The notes under the pieces were generated by a model. The model had not been told where the DNA came from and did not search any database. It saw nothing but the letters and a program-made list of their open reading frames with translations. A DNA stretch of 64,000 nucleotides, taken from Thysanoteuthis rhombus. Its lineage: Eukaryota; Mollusca; Cephalopoda; Oegopsida; Thysanoteuthidae. Positions 37,101 through 47,465 of this stretch are shown here, piece by piece. Positions within the stretch are counted from its first letter, which is position 1. Every line of letters starts with the position of its first letter. Made by a program: the position numbers and the translations under genes. Location of the stretch: NCBI GenBank assembly GCA_963457665.1, contig OY735224.1:50313311-50377310 (forward strand). Reading direction: 5' to 3'.

Positions 37101-38622
37101 AAACTCTATTTGTTTTTTTGAGGAAGCCAGTGAAGTTGAACCTGGAAATAGTCTGTGAGACTTTATTTTCTTTCCAGGAAGCCTTTAGGAATGATATTCA
37201 CAATGGTCTCTTCAATACTGTTTTTTGTTTCCGGGAGGAAGCCAGTGGAATTTAACCTGAAATTAATCTTTGAGACATTATTTTGTTTCCAGAGAGCTTT
37301 TATGACTGATATTCACAATAGTCTCTTCAAGAATCTTTTCATTTTCGGGAGGAAAACAGTGAAATTGAACCAGGAAATAATCTGTGAGACTTCATTTTGT
37401 TTCCATGTAGCTTTTAAGACTGAAATTCACTATGGTCTCTGCGAGACTCTTTTCGTTTTGGGGAGGAAGCCAGAGAAATTGTACTTGAAAATAGTCTTTG
37501 AGACTTTATCTTGTTTCCGGGAAGCCTTTAAGAATGATATTCACAATAGTGTCTTCAAGACTCTTTTTGTTTCCGGGAGGAAACCAGTGAAATTGAGCCT
37601 GAAAATAGTCTTTGATATTTTTTTCGTTTCCAGGAAGCCTTTGAGACTGAAATTCACAATTGTCCCTTCGAAACTCTTCCTGTTTTTTTTTGAGGAAGCC
37701 AGTGAAATTGAACCTGGAAATAGTCTGTGAGACTTTATTTCCTTTCAAGGAAGCCTTTAGAAATGATATTTACAATGGTCTCTTCAATAATATCTTCGTT
37801 TCCGGGAGGAAGCCAGTGGAATTTAACCCGAAATTAGTCTGTGAGACATTATCTTGTTTCCAGGAAGCCTTTAAGAATGATATTCATAATAGTGTCTTCA
37901 AGACTTTTTTTGTTTCCAGGACGAAACCAGTGAAATTGAGACTGAAAATAGTCTTTGAGACTTCATTTTGTTTCCACAAATCCTTTAAGACTGAAATTCA
38001 CTATGGTCTCTTCGAGACTCTCTTTGTTTTCGGGAGGTAGCCAGTGGAATTTAACCTGAAATTAGTCTGTGAGTCACTATTTTGTTTCCAGAGAGCTTTT
38101 ATGACTGATACTCACAATAGTCTGTTTAAGACTCTTTTTCGTTTCCGGGAGGAAGCCAGTGAAATTGAACCAGGATATCGTCTGTGAGACTTCATTTTGT
38201 TTCCATGTAGCTTTTAAGACTGAAATTCACTATGGTCTCTTCGAGACCCTTTTCGTTTTGGGGAGGGAGCCAGTAAAATCGAAATTAAAAATAGTCTTTG
38301 ATACTTTATCTTGTTTCCAGGAAGCCTTCAACATTGATATTCACAAAAGTGTTTTCAAGACTCTTTTTTTTCCCGGGAGGAAACCAGTGAAATTGAGCCT
38401 GAAAATCGTCTTTGAGACTTTATTTTGTTTCCACGAAGCCTTTAAGACTGAAATTCACTATGATCTCTTTGAGACTCTTTTTGTTTTCGGGAGGAAAACA
38501 GTGAAATTGAACCTGAAAATAGTCCATGAGACTTTTTTTTGTTTCCAGGAATCATTTAAGAATGATATTCACATTAGTCCGGGAGGATACCAGTGGAATT
38601 GAACCTGAAATCGTCAGGTCCA
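25140..38622 (+). repeat. 114-bp tandem repeat array (13.5 kb)
   Basis: Roughly 118 units of 114 bp, in two zones: 25.1-31.0 kb has the GGGAGGAAAACAGTGAAATT / CACAATTGTCCTTTAGGGAC type; 31.0-38.6 kb has the GGAAGCCAGTGAAATTGAAC / CACAATGGTCTCTTCAAGAC type. Because 114 is 38 codons and the consensus has no stop in one forward frame, long open stretches occur (27584-28261, 28657-29256, 32295-33251), but many units are frameshifted and starts are fortuitous. Each unit holds a short inverted repeat AGTCTGTGAGACT and an acceptor-like TTTTGTTTCCAGG. Higher-order periods are described in the findings. Confidence 0.97.
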
Positions 38623-38779
38623 ATCTGACAGGCTTCACAAATCATTATCCACATTCAAAGACATAAAAACGAGATGTATCTGATTGACGATTCCATTTTC
38701 ATCACAACATCGACACGCTCAAAAGAACAAACATCCGAATTTCCAAAAAATGTCAACATTCATAATTTTGAGAAAAAAT
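38623..38779 (-). other. 3' flank of two-TM ORF copy 3
   Basis: Minus-strand counterpart of 9190-9350. The 114-bp array beyond it runs in the opposite orientation relative to the ORF compared with copies 2, 4 and 5, so an inversion or separate fusion happened at about 38,620. Confidence 0.65.
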
Positions 38780-39310
38780 TTAAAGCAACTCAATGCCTAA
38801 ATCCTGGTGGCAAAGATAAACAATGATAGTATTAACAGCCAGCATACATATAATCTCTGAAATCACCACATATATATTAGCGGCAACGGCCAATACTACA
38901 CTTAATATCAATGCAATCACAACTAAAAATGCCAAGGCAATGAGTAGAAGGCGATGCTTCTGCTTCATCCTCTGGTTCACTGCAGAAGCATTGCCAGGCA
39001 ATCTTGATCGAGGAAGATGACCCCTATTAGCTGCCCCTATGGTTGGTGTTGACGCATCCTCAATCCTGGGTGGTAGTTGAGCGAAGTGCACCCGGTGAGA
39101 CGGAGCCTCTACCATCGGTAGGACAGTAGCAACGGATGTTGAGGCTCCCTCTACGCCTGGCAACGGTCTCTCCATATCCAGCGTGCACATTGGAGGACTC
39201 ATAGCGATCGGTGGGTCCTCACCCACCTCTATGATAAAGGGGGTAATTGCCACTTCGACGCTTTCTGATGGTGCAGATGGTTCAGTTGGCTGGCTTGTTT
39301 TGTTGCTCAT
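38780..39310 (-). CDS. Small two-TM protein, copy 3 (intact)
   Basis: 176 codons, ATG in context AAAATGA. It begins MSNKTSQPTEPS: Gly2 is replaced by Ser, which would abolish N-myristoylation. The Pro/Ser-rich half matches copy 2 closely. The hinge reads NQRMKQKHR, followed by hydrophobic segments LLLIALAFLVVIALIL and VVISEIICMLAVNTIIVYLC, then a short polar tail ending LGIELL, six residues longer than copy 2. The membrane part differs widely from copy 4 in residues but not in character. Upstream sequence is shared with copies 2 and 5 to about 39,520. No family recognised; the pattern fits a cytoplasm-facing, hairpin-anchored membrane protein. Confidence 0.6.
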   Translation of the reverse strand: MSNKTSQPTEPSAPSESVEVAITPFIIEVGEDPPIAMSPPMCTLDMERPLPGVEGASTSVATVLPMVEAPSHRVHFAQLPPRIEDASTPTIGAANRGHLPRSRLPGNASAVNQRMKQKHRLLLIALAFLVVIALILSVVLAVAANIYVVISEIICMLAVNTIIVYLCHQDLGIELL

Positions 39311-39660
39311 TTTGGGCCGTTCTTCTTGTTACGAAATATACAATTAATTTTGGTCAAGCTATTTAATTGTTTTTAAGTGAAAAAAACTTGGATCAATGAA
39401 ATTTTAACAGTAAATTAAAGAAATGTTTGTAGTTTTGTTGATAAAACAAGACTTGCGTAAAGTTTTCTTCCGATACGGCAGAATATTAAGATGGCGTTCG
39501 GTTGTCATGGTGATAACGTTCACTGATCGTATGGAAATAAGCTTGACCATATTTGGAAACGTTTTCATGGATTATATTTCATAGCTACGTATATATTCAT
39601 TATTTTTTATTAAATAAAATGTCTGTAAGTGCTTATCAATATCTGAAATACATTATATAA
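39311..39660 (-). other. Upstream region of ORF copy 3 with Penelope stub
   Basis: 39311-39590 matches 61036-60770 in reverse. 39619-39655 matches the very beginning of the Penelope-like remnant at 60735-60700 (ATGTCTGTAAGTGCTTATCA), after which a TA tract takes over. It shows this copy once carried the same insertion. Confidence 0.6.
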
Positions 39661-40543
<883 letters not shown>

Positions 40544-40659
40544 GGAGGCTATAACCAGTTGTAAAAGGTAAAGAATTCAGTGGTCGACCACCCATGAGTA
40601 AGGATTTCGAGCACATTCTGAGACTCAGAGAATTCGACTGGGAAGTCCAACAGTGGTAA
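40544..40659 (+). pseudogene. Exon-like ORF X2, copy D (best preserved)
   Basis: AG at 40542-40543 (ACAATATTTCTAG), then GGAGGCTATAA with one in-frame TAA close to the acceptor, then 34 open codons: PVVKGKEFSGRPPMSKDFEH continuing to the QQW-TAA end at 40657-40659. AATAAA follows near 40717. Four copies share the stop and the HILRLREF block. Unknown family. Confidence 0.45.
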
Positions 40660-41070
40660 TCATGAGAGGGTCGCTGGAAATATGTTATGGCTTCAAATAT
40701 GTCGCATTTTCGTTGAATAAATATGTTTTTTATTTCACACAGTCCTTCATGTTATTATCAAAAAAATAATTTCATAAAGAATTAAAAAATCAGTTGATGC
40801 AAATAAATCTGTTTTTTGTTGTTAAATGTGTCGGATTTTGGTTAAATAGATATATACATATATATATATATCATAAATGAATATATTTTGAAAGAAAAAA
40901 AAACACATTTTTATTCATTCTGAACTTTCCAATATTTTTCACAAATTTCTTACACAACGATGCATTTTTTTTCTATTCATTCTGATGAAGATCAATGAGG
41001 CCTAACTGGTGACTGAAGGCCTGAAATTGGATTCCCTGTCATAGAAGCGTACGTTCGGCCGTATGGTGTG
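40660..41070. other. Duplicated segment with short TA tract
   Basis: Reverse of about 14985-14635, including the TA run at 40857-40870 and the block around 40980-41060. Nothing coding. Confidence 0.6.
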
Positions 41071-41330
41071 TCTGGTGTGTACCATTGCTGCAACATATCC
41101 TGCCCATTGCTATTTTTGTTTGTATTAGAATATCAATAGTTGATAATATTCGCTCTGGAGCTAACAAGGCTCCGTTTATACCTTTTCAGGCTTGCTTTTT
41201 TACACATGGAAAATTCAATTATATATCATTTTTACGTTCGGAACAATTGTTAAAAACCTTGTAAATATTCATCTTCAAAGTTAAATAGGCTCCGTGTATA
41301 ATTTCCATCGAACCTCTTAGCAACAAATGG
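41071..41330 (-). repeat. RTE tail edge and satellite monomers
   Basis: Reverse of about 13225-12990; the module-to-satellite transition is the same as at 6120-6340. Confidence 0.6.
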
Positions 41331-41425
41331 CTTCTTCTACGTAGCCACACACTTACCATTAGGCTAAACAGCCCGCTGGTTAGGCAAAGGCTAAATAACT
41401 GCTTTCAAACCGAATTCTTATCTGG
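41331..41425 (-). mobile_element. tRNA-derived SINE fragment
   Basis: CACTTACCATTAGGCTAAAC followed by AGCCCGCTGGTTAGGCAAAGG matches the body and A-box side of the SINE at 47370-47465. The B-box end is missing, so it is truncated. Confidence 0.5.
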
Positions 41426-41765
41426 TTTCTATTTTTGATTTTTCATTTCACTCATTATTCGTTCCTCTTTCGGACGTTCTAACGGGAATGAACTGGGAAA
41501 TCAATTGGAAACAACTTGTTTTTTCCCTTATTAATAATCTCATTCCACACCAAACTCGTCTCTATAACGTGGCTGCTTTTCAAAAGAATCTCTTGTTTTT
41601 CTCGTTATGTTAAACGCTTAGGATTTGAAAGGTTCAAATAGCTTGTAAGGGAGATAAGTGATCAAGAGTATTTCCGAGTTACCCTTGTTGACGACAACTT
41701 TTTCTCTTCACTTTCACTATCTTTCATCCACGTCTCGATATTTGTTGGGCTGTTTGGATATTTTG
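41426..41765 (-). repeat. Duplicated unique flank
   Basis: Reverse of 8795-8460 and of 64000-63765. No gene visible. Confidence 0.7.
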
Positions 41766-42330
41766 ATAATTCAAAAACCTTTCTAGCTATTATCAATATG
41801 TCAGTGAATATTTAGATATTCATCTAAAGATATCTTTGCTGTTGAGTTTTTTTTTTAAATTTTATATTATTACTGCATTCAAGAAAGTTGTTAAAGACCT
41901 TTAAAAGAGTGGGTCTGAAGTGAAAAAGCTCTATTCATACCCTTTTAGGCTTGCTTAGGGACAATAAAATCGGCTGAGTTTAATGAAAGAAATTCTTCTC
42001 TTTTCTAAGATAATTTCTATTGCAGTCTTAGCATGGAGTTACTTTATTTGATAAATGGGCGTTAAAATAGTATATACCTGAAAAGCTATGAAATACCCAG
42101 ATAAAATTTTCAGCTATAGATAAGGAATTAGAGTTAGCAACACCGGTCACTGAATTCTGTCTGCACGGCCAGTTTGTGTGCAAATTTTAGTGTCAACTCC
42201 CCCACCCCCAGAGCGCATAAGGGCAACGGCTGCTCGCTGGGACTGCGAATGGGGACACATTTGGCCATTTCCAGTGTCATTTTAACAATTTAACGTGGAT
42301 GATTTAACAAATGATGATGATGATGATGAT
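41766..42330. repeat. Left part of 3.3-kb inverted repeat
   Basis: Reverse counterpart of 63760-63230. It contains one half-B satellite monomer at about 41862-41965. Otherwise no feature recognised. Confidence 0.7.
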
Positions 42331-42420
42331 GGTGGTGAAGAAGAAGAAAGAAAAGAAGAAGAAGGAAAAGAAGAAGAAGAAGGAGAGGAAGAAAAAAATG
42401 GAGAAGAAGAAGAAGGAAAC
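42305..42420. repeat. GAT/GAA-rich purine tract
   Basis: GATGATGATG followed by about 80 bases of nearly pure purine on the plus strand. An 88-codon acidic ORF crosses it, but that is expected of such a repeat. Repeated in reverse at 63120-63240. Confidence 0.9.
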
Positions 42421-42519
42421 AATTTTACTAATTTGGTAATTTACAATATTTTTGCACCATATCTTTCAGAACTTAGATTTTTCATTCATTTTTATTATTT
42501 TTTTAAGGTCACCACGGCC

Positions 42520-42960
42520 TTGAGAAAGCCCGAAATGGGATTCCCTGTCGTAGAAGCGTAAACTCAGCCTGACGGTGTATGTTGGGTGGGGTCGTGGTTC
42601 ATCATTGACTGATGAAACACTGACTTATCTTTGAACTCTTGTAGGAAACAAAACAATTTTGAATCGGGGTCAAACTCCAGGGAAAACGCTAAACGCAGAT
42701 CTCATCCATTATTCCCTCTTATTCTTACATTTGGAGGTAGGGGGGAAGATTCCAAGTTGAATTTTGTTTTCGAAGTATACGCTTCTAAATCATTGTACAA
42801 TGATTATAAAGGATTGTTAAAAAAAAAAAGAAAGAAAATTGCTTGTGAATTTTATTTGAGTATTGTAAGATAGTTTAGTAATTCAATATCTAATAAATAC
42901 CAAAGAGTCATTGGGAAGTGATTTTTGATGAAATGATTTTTTCATTTCTCTTATTGTCCG
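42520..42960 (+). repeat. Interspersed module, third copy
   Basis: Related to 5580-5900 (forward), with the block GGGATTCCCTGTCGTAGAAG preceding it. Reverse copy at 62630-63020. Confidence 0.65.
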
Positions 42961-43170
42961 TGGTTGGATGAAAACATTACTCCCAGGATTCGCTACTCCT
43001 GTCTATCATTGGTGTGGCGAAGTCAATAGTTTCTGAATTTCTCTAGTTCGTCACTTCATCTTCTATTCTGCCAGCCTCCTTCGGTTGTGTATGTGATCTC
43101 TGGAGATCCATGGGGCAAATCGTGATGTCCATCGGGAGTGTGCCATTCTTGCAACATGACAAGCCCATTG
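42930..43170 (-). pseudogene. RTE-like LINE tail remnant
   Basis: Minus-strand counterpart of 62350-62610, where the plus-strand reading has a WQWACHVARMAHSRW block. Frames are broken. Confidence 0.5.
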
Positions 43171-43194
43171 CCATTTAGATTTCCACTGAAAATT

Positions 43195-43272
43195 ACTGAA
43201 GAAACTTTAAAAACATTGGTTTCCAAGCTGAAGAGCTCTGTTTAGACCATTTTAGGCCTGGCTCAATTCTGC
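43195..43272 (+). repeat. Truncated half-B satellite monomer
   Basis: AAACATTGGTTTCCAAGCTG through TTTTAGGCCTGGCTC, cut at the join with the 28S fragment. Confidence 0.65.
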
Positions 43273-43478
43273 CAAGAGGTGTCAGAAAAGTTACAACGGG
43301 GATAATTAGCTTGTGGCGGCCAAGTGTTCGTAACAACGTCGATTTTTGATCCTTCGATGTCGGCTCCTCTTATCATTGCAAAGCAGAATTCACCAAGCGT
43401 TGGATTGTTCACCCACTGACAGGAACATGAGTTAGCTTTACGCTTTTGTGAGACAGGTTAGTTTTATCCCTGTGATCA
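43273..43478 (+). rRNA. 28S rRNA-derived fragment (not a functional gene)
   Basis: Starts CAAGAGGTGTCAGAAAAGTT and continues through TTGTGGCGGCCAAG, TTTTTGATCCTTCGATGTCG, GCAGAATTCACCAAGCGTTG, GATTGTTCACCCACTGACAG and GAGACAGGTTAGTTTTA: the late part of the nuclear large-subunit rRNA (peptidyl-transferase region, domain V). The normally invariant CAGGGATAACTGGC is altered to CGGGGATAATTAGC, and bases are missing after the GAACATGAG block, so it is not part of a working rDNA unit. It is flanked by a satellite monomer on the left and 114-bp repeats on the right, and is duplicated at 62061-62266. Confidence 0.9.
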
Positions 43479-43485
43479 ACACTAG

Positions 43486-44190
43486 CTTTAATTTCCCTGG
43501 CTTTCAATTTCACTCCGAGAAACCATTGTGAATATCAGTCTTAAAGGCTTCCTGGAAACAGAATAAAGTCTCACAGATGTTTTTTAGGCTCAATTTCACT
43601 GGCTTCCTCCCGAAAACAAAAAGAATATCGGAGAGACCATTGTGAATATCAGTCTTACAGGCTTCCTGGAAACGAAATAAAGTCTCACAGACTATTTTCA
43701 GGTTCAATTTCACTGGATTCTTCCCGAAAACGAAAAGAGTCTCGAAGAGACCATTATGAATATCAGTCTTGAAGGCTTCCTGGAAACGAAATAATGTCTC
43801 ATAGACTATTTACAGGTTCAATTTCACTTGCTTCCTCCCGGAAATGAAAAGAGTCTTGAAGAGACCATTGTGAATATCAGTCTTAAAGACTTCCTGGAAA
43901 CAAAATAAAGTCTCACAGACTATTTTCAGGTTCAATTTCACTGGCTTCCTTCCGAAAACGAAAAGAGTCTTGAAGAGACCATCGTGAATATCAGTGTCAC
44001 AGGTTCCCCAAAACGAAATAAAGTCTCACGGACTATTCGTTCAATTCCATTGGCTTCCCCCCAAAGACGAAAAAGTTAATGACGAGACCATTGTCATTTT
44101 TAATCTGACAGGCTTCCTGTAAACGCAATAAACTCCCACGGAATATTGCCAGGTTCAATACGGCAGGCTTCTCGAAAACATGATCCTAAT
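43486..44190 (-). repeat. Short 114-bp repeat array before ORF copy 4
   Basis: About six units in minus orientation, same polarity as the ORF at 44857-44333; the unit next to the ORF is the most diverged. Open frame 43713-43510 is a product of the 38-codon unit. Confidence 0.9.
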
Positions 44191-44332
44191 TTCAAAGGCA
44201 AAAAAAGAGACATATATAATAGACATCATTGACAATTCCATTTTTATCACAACATTGACACGCTCAGAAAAACAAACATCCGTATTTTCAAGTCAAGATT
44301 CACAATTTTCAGAAAAAAACTCAAGCACTCCC

Positions 44333-44857
44333 TTAGTTCAATGATGGAGTGAAAGATAAGCCAACACACCAATACATAGCTATCATACTTATAATGCCAC
44401 TAATCAGGGCATATGGAGTAGCTGCAATGGCCAAAATTATAGTGAATGCAAATGTAATGGCAAACACCAACGCCAAGAAAAGTTGAAGATTGAACACCTT
44501 TCGTTTCATCCTACAATTTTTGTCCACGGCTGAAACGTTGCCAGGAAATATTGGTCCAGGAAGATGAACCTGATTAGCTTCCGCTATGGTAGGTGTTGAG
44601 GCTTCCTCAATCCTGGGTGATAGTTGACTGATGTTCACCAGATGAGACAGAGCCTCTACCATCGGTACGACAGTACCAACGGATGTTGAGGCTCCCTCTA
44701 CGCCTGGCAACGGTCTCTCAATATCTAGCGTGCACGTTAGAGGATTCATAGCGATCGGTGGGTCCTTACCCACCTCTATGATGAAGGGGGTAATGGCCAC
44801 TTCGACTGTTTTTGATGCTGCAGATGGTTCAGTTGGCTGGCTTGTTTTGTTGCCCAT
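44333..44857 (-). CDS. Small two-TM protein, copy 4 (intact)
   Basis: 174 codons, ATG with A at -3 and G at +4. It starts MGNKTSQPTEPSAASKTVEV, keeping Gly2 and Ser6 of the myristoylation-like motif. The blocks VEVAITPFIIEVGKDPP, RPLPGVEGASTSVGTV and SPRIEEASTPTI are shared with copies 2 and 3. The hinge differs (DKNCRMKRK) but stays basic. Hydrophobic segments (about FLALVFAITFAFTIIL and ALISGIISMIAMYW) differ in residues but keep length and spacing. The 5' flank is cut short by a (TG)n tract about 10 bases upstream, so this copy lacks the shared upstream region and may be silent. Its 3' flank and 114-bp array are intact. Confidence 0.6.
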   Translation of the reverse strand: MGNKTSQPTEPSAASKTVEVAITPFIIEVGKDPPIAMNPLTCTLDIERPLPGVEGASTSVGTVVPMVEALSHLVNISQLSPRIEEASTPTIAEANQVHLPGPIFPGNVSAVDKNCRMKRKVFNLQLFLALVFAITFAFTIILAIAATPYALISGIISMIAMYWCVGLSFTPSLN

Positions 44858-44872
44858 GTTGGACTGTTTTTC

Positions 44873-44875
44873 TTG

Positions 44876-44925
<50 letters not shown>

Positions 44926-44945
44926 AATATGTGTGTGCGTGTGTG
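44873..44945. repeat. (TG)n microsatellite at the end of the inverted-repeat arm
   Basis: Imperfect TG tract immediately upstream of ORF copy 4. It replaces the upstream region found at the other copies and marks the inner end of the left arm of the 41.5-44.9 / 60.75-64.0 inverted repeat. Confidence 0.9.
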
Positions 44946-45894
44946 CTTTAGAAACAGTCAACGAAAACTGTCAACAGTTGTAGTGAGCCAAATCCAGACG
45001 ATTGGTTGAGAGAGTGCCCGACATGGCTTGTTCAATGTTCTGCCAAAGACCCCTCTCAAAAGACGCGAAGAATGGACAGGGTTGGCAGTTGTGAATGTGA
45101 CTCTCAAACAATAGAGAAGCTCACTTCATGGTGTCACACTGCCGACCAGGGCAACCCAGCGGGGAGGGTCTGTTCATGCTCGCAAAGTTAGGTCCGCACT
45201 CTTCAGGAATATTCGAATACACCAAAAAAAAAAAAAAAGAAAAAACAGAAAAACAGGTCTGCTTTTGCTGTCCCATTCTGTATTTGAAACTGTGATATCT
45301 ATAATCTCATGTTCGGCAAAGATTCCACTGCAAAGGAAGGAAAGGGTTAACGCTGTGGAGAACAACTTCAACTTGGCCAATGGTTTGCAGTTTCAAATTC
45401 GACGGTAGCGTTTTAAAGATGTTTAATAGTTCTAAAAGCTTCTTACGAACTCAACCGACCTGTGAAGAGAGATACTCTCCTCTTCCCAGCATTACTCCAG
45501 CTATTTACACTCAACTTATGGGAGTGTTCATTACACAACTATGCACCAGTATTCTTTAAAATCGTATATTCATACAAGGCTTACTTCTTTCTTTCACACT
45601 AAGCCCCGCCTCCTTTTTTTTACACCCGAGGGAAAATCCAGAATTCGGGTAAACTGAAAATTTGCTTTCAAAGAATTTTTCTTACAATATTACTTCTTTC
45701 AAAATGAACTAAAAAGTAATTCAAATTACAGAATAAAATCTTGAGTAAATATGTTACTCCGTTCAAAGCAATCCTACTTTCATCAAATAAAATCTTGCCG
45801 AAAGAGTTTTATTATCAAAGAGAGATAAGTGTACCAAAATTATTTAAAAAACATTTCAAGTTTTGCTTTGCACAATCATTCAGTGTGCATATAC
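44946..45894. other. No recognisable feature
   Basis: Low-copy sequence within this window. Short open frames only (61-68 codons), no similarity I recognise. An A-rich run lies at 45222-45245. Confidence 0.4.
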
Positions 45895-46040
45895 TTCACA
45901 AATTGCACAAATCTGCACACATTTCGTAAATTTTCACAGATTGCACAAATTTTCACAAATTGCAGAAATTGGCACGAATTGCAGGATATGAGGTTTTAGC
46001 TCAAATTTGCACAAATAGCACGAATTTGCACAAATTTCAT
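45895..46040. repeat. ~10-bp minisatellite (TTGCACAAAT type)
   Basis: Degenerate repetition of GCACAAAT / TTCACAAATT over about 145 bases. Confidence 0.8.
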
Positions 46041-46786
46041 AACGCAGGTTTGTCTGACTAATGAATATTTGAAGAAACCTAAATTTCACTCCTCTCTTCT
46101 AATCATTGCCTTCTTATCAGAAACTGTAAACGAAAACTGTCACCAAAACTATCAGCATAAGTTTCTTCAGTTTTTAATCCGGTCTGGCTGACTAGTTGGC
46201 TTTCCATGTAAGAATCATCCGTCTAGGCTCCGACGCTGGAACTAGAGGGCTGAAAATTAAACCATAACTTTTTAGTATGTCTACAAAAAAAGATTTTTCT
46301 CATTTTGGAAAGTTACCCCTCAAAATAGGTTTCAGTGAGGATGGGTCTCAATTTATTATGTAAGTTTATGCTAAATTGTTGCCTTAGATTGTGCCCGGTT
46401 GTGTCCATCCTTGTTTTTAGAAAATCTAGACTTTTACTGATCCAGCAAAATGTGATAGAATTATCTTGTTTATCTACGTTTTTTCCAAATTTCAATTGAT
46501 CATCCCCAAACACTGCATGCTGACAAAAGCAGTAGTTGGGTGACAGTTTCTATTGAGAGACTAACCAGTTCTGTCTTTCATTATTTTTTATATATCTATG
46601 AGATAAAGTATTGTAAACGATAATTGACAATTTTGACACAATTTTTTTTTATCCCAGAATATCTCTTATGTGAAGGTGTTTGTAAGATTTATAGTACAAC
46701 AAGCGTGGGTATATGTAATAATGCATTTAGTAGATTGTCATTCTTAGAAAGTGCTCAATACCATCAGCAGAGCGGTTATAAAATAA
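46041..46786. other. No recognisable feature
   Basis: AT-rich, with only short open frames. I see no gene or element. Confidence 0.4.
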
Positions 46787-46898
46787 GTAAAGATTTTCCA
46801 ATGGTTCATTACTGATTGTACATACTGTTCTACCTGAAAGTCTTTGTCAAGCAAAACAGAATGTACAATCTGTAATAAACTATCGAAAAAATCTTTAC
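46787..46898. repeat. Imperfect inverted repeat (hairpin)
   Basis: Arms 46787-46830 and 46855-46898, about 44 bases each with a few mismatches (GTAAAGATTTT at the outer end, GATTGTACAT inside), around a 24-base loop. Size and form recall a palindromic MITE or foldback remnant next to a TA tract. Confidence 0.75.
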
Positions 46899-46902
46899 TC
46901 AT

Positions 46903-46946
<44 letters not shown>

Positions 46947-46948
46947 TG
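46899..46948. repeat. (TA)n microsatellite
   Basis: TA tract with one TGTA interruption, adjoining the hairpin. Confidence 0.9.
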
Positions 46949-47150
46949 AAATATATATTTATTTATTCTATTTATTTTGTTTACATACTAATATCGTAAA
47001 ATGTTACGGTTGTGAAGCTTTATATTGAGATATTCAGATATGATTGAAGCATCCTTCCCTTTATTTGGGTACCTTCCGGGTAAACAAAGGTATTGATTCT
47101 TGTGAAATTATTTTAAGCAAACAACAGGATTAAATGAACATCATTTTTTC

Positions 47151-47153
<3 letters not shown>

Positions 47154-47209
<56 letters not shown>
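47154..47209. repeat. (TA)n microsatellite
   Basis: Uninterrupted TA tract just left of the SINE pair. Confidence 0.95.
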
Positions 47210-47212
<3 letters not shown>

Positions 47213-47224
47213 TTGAATTATAAA

Positions 47225-47465
47225 TTGCTTTATATTATATAGAAACTTATTAAAGATGATATCCCGTCGTTACACGGTTAATGTATCATTCAATTTAGAC
47301 AAAGTAAATAGAATGAACTATTAATGAAAATGGGAAATCGAACCTGTGACCGATAAGTCAGCCGTTTCAATACAGCAATGCACTTACCATTGTGCTAAAC
47401 AGCCCACCGGTAATGCAAAGGTCAAATAACTGCTTTCAACTCAAATTCTCATCTCGTTTATTCTC
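47225..47465 (-). mobile_element. tRNA-derived SINE, minus copy of an inverted pair
   Basis: On the minus strand: an A-box-like TAGCACAATGGTAAGTGCA and a B-box-like GGTTCGATTTC about 45 bases downstream, the spacing of a tRNA-type RNA polymerase III promoter, then a tail containing CACGGTTAA. About 90 bases lie upstream of the tRNA-like head. Confidence 0.7.

Noticed and set aside
25140..38622. CRISPR array
   Set aside because: Units are contiguous 114-bp tandem repeats without unique spacers, in an animal-like genome.
42295..42561. 88-codon acidic open frame (Asp/Glu-rich), also at 63243-62977
   Set aside because: Created by a GAT/GAA repeat; kept in both copies only because the copies are recent duplicates.
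43273..43478. Functional rDNA or mitochondrial 16S rRNA
   Set aside because: Only ~206 bp, core bases mutated, satellites on both sides. The sequence follows nuclear 28S rather than mitochondrial 16S.
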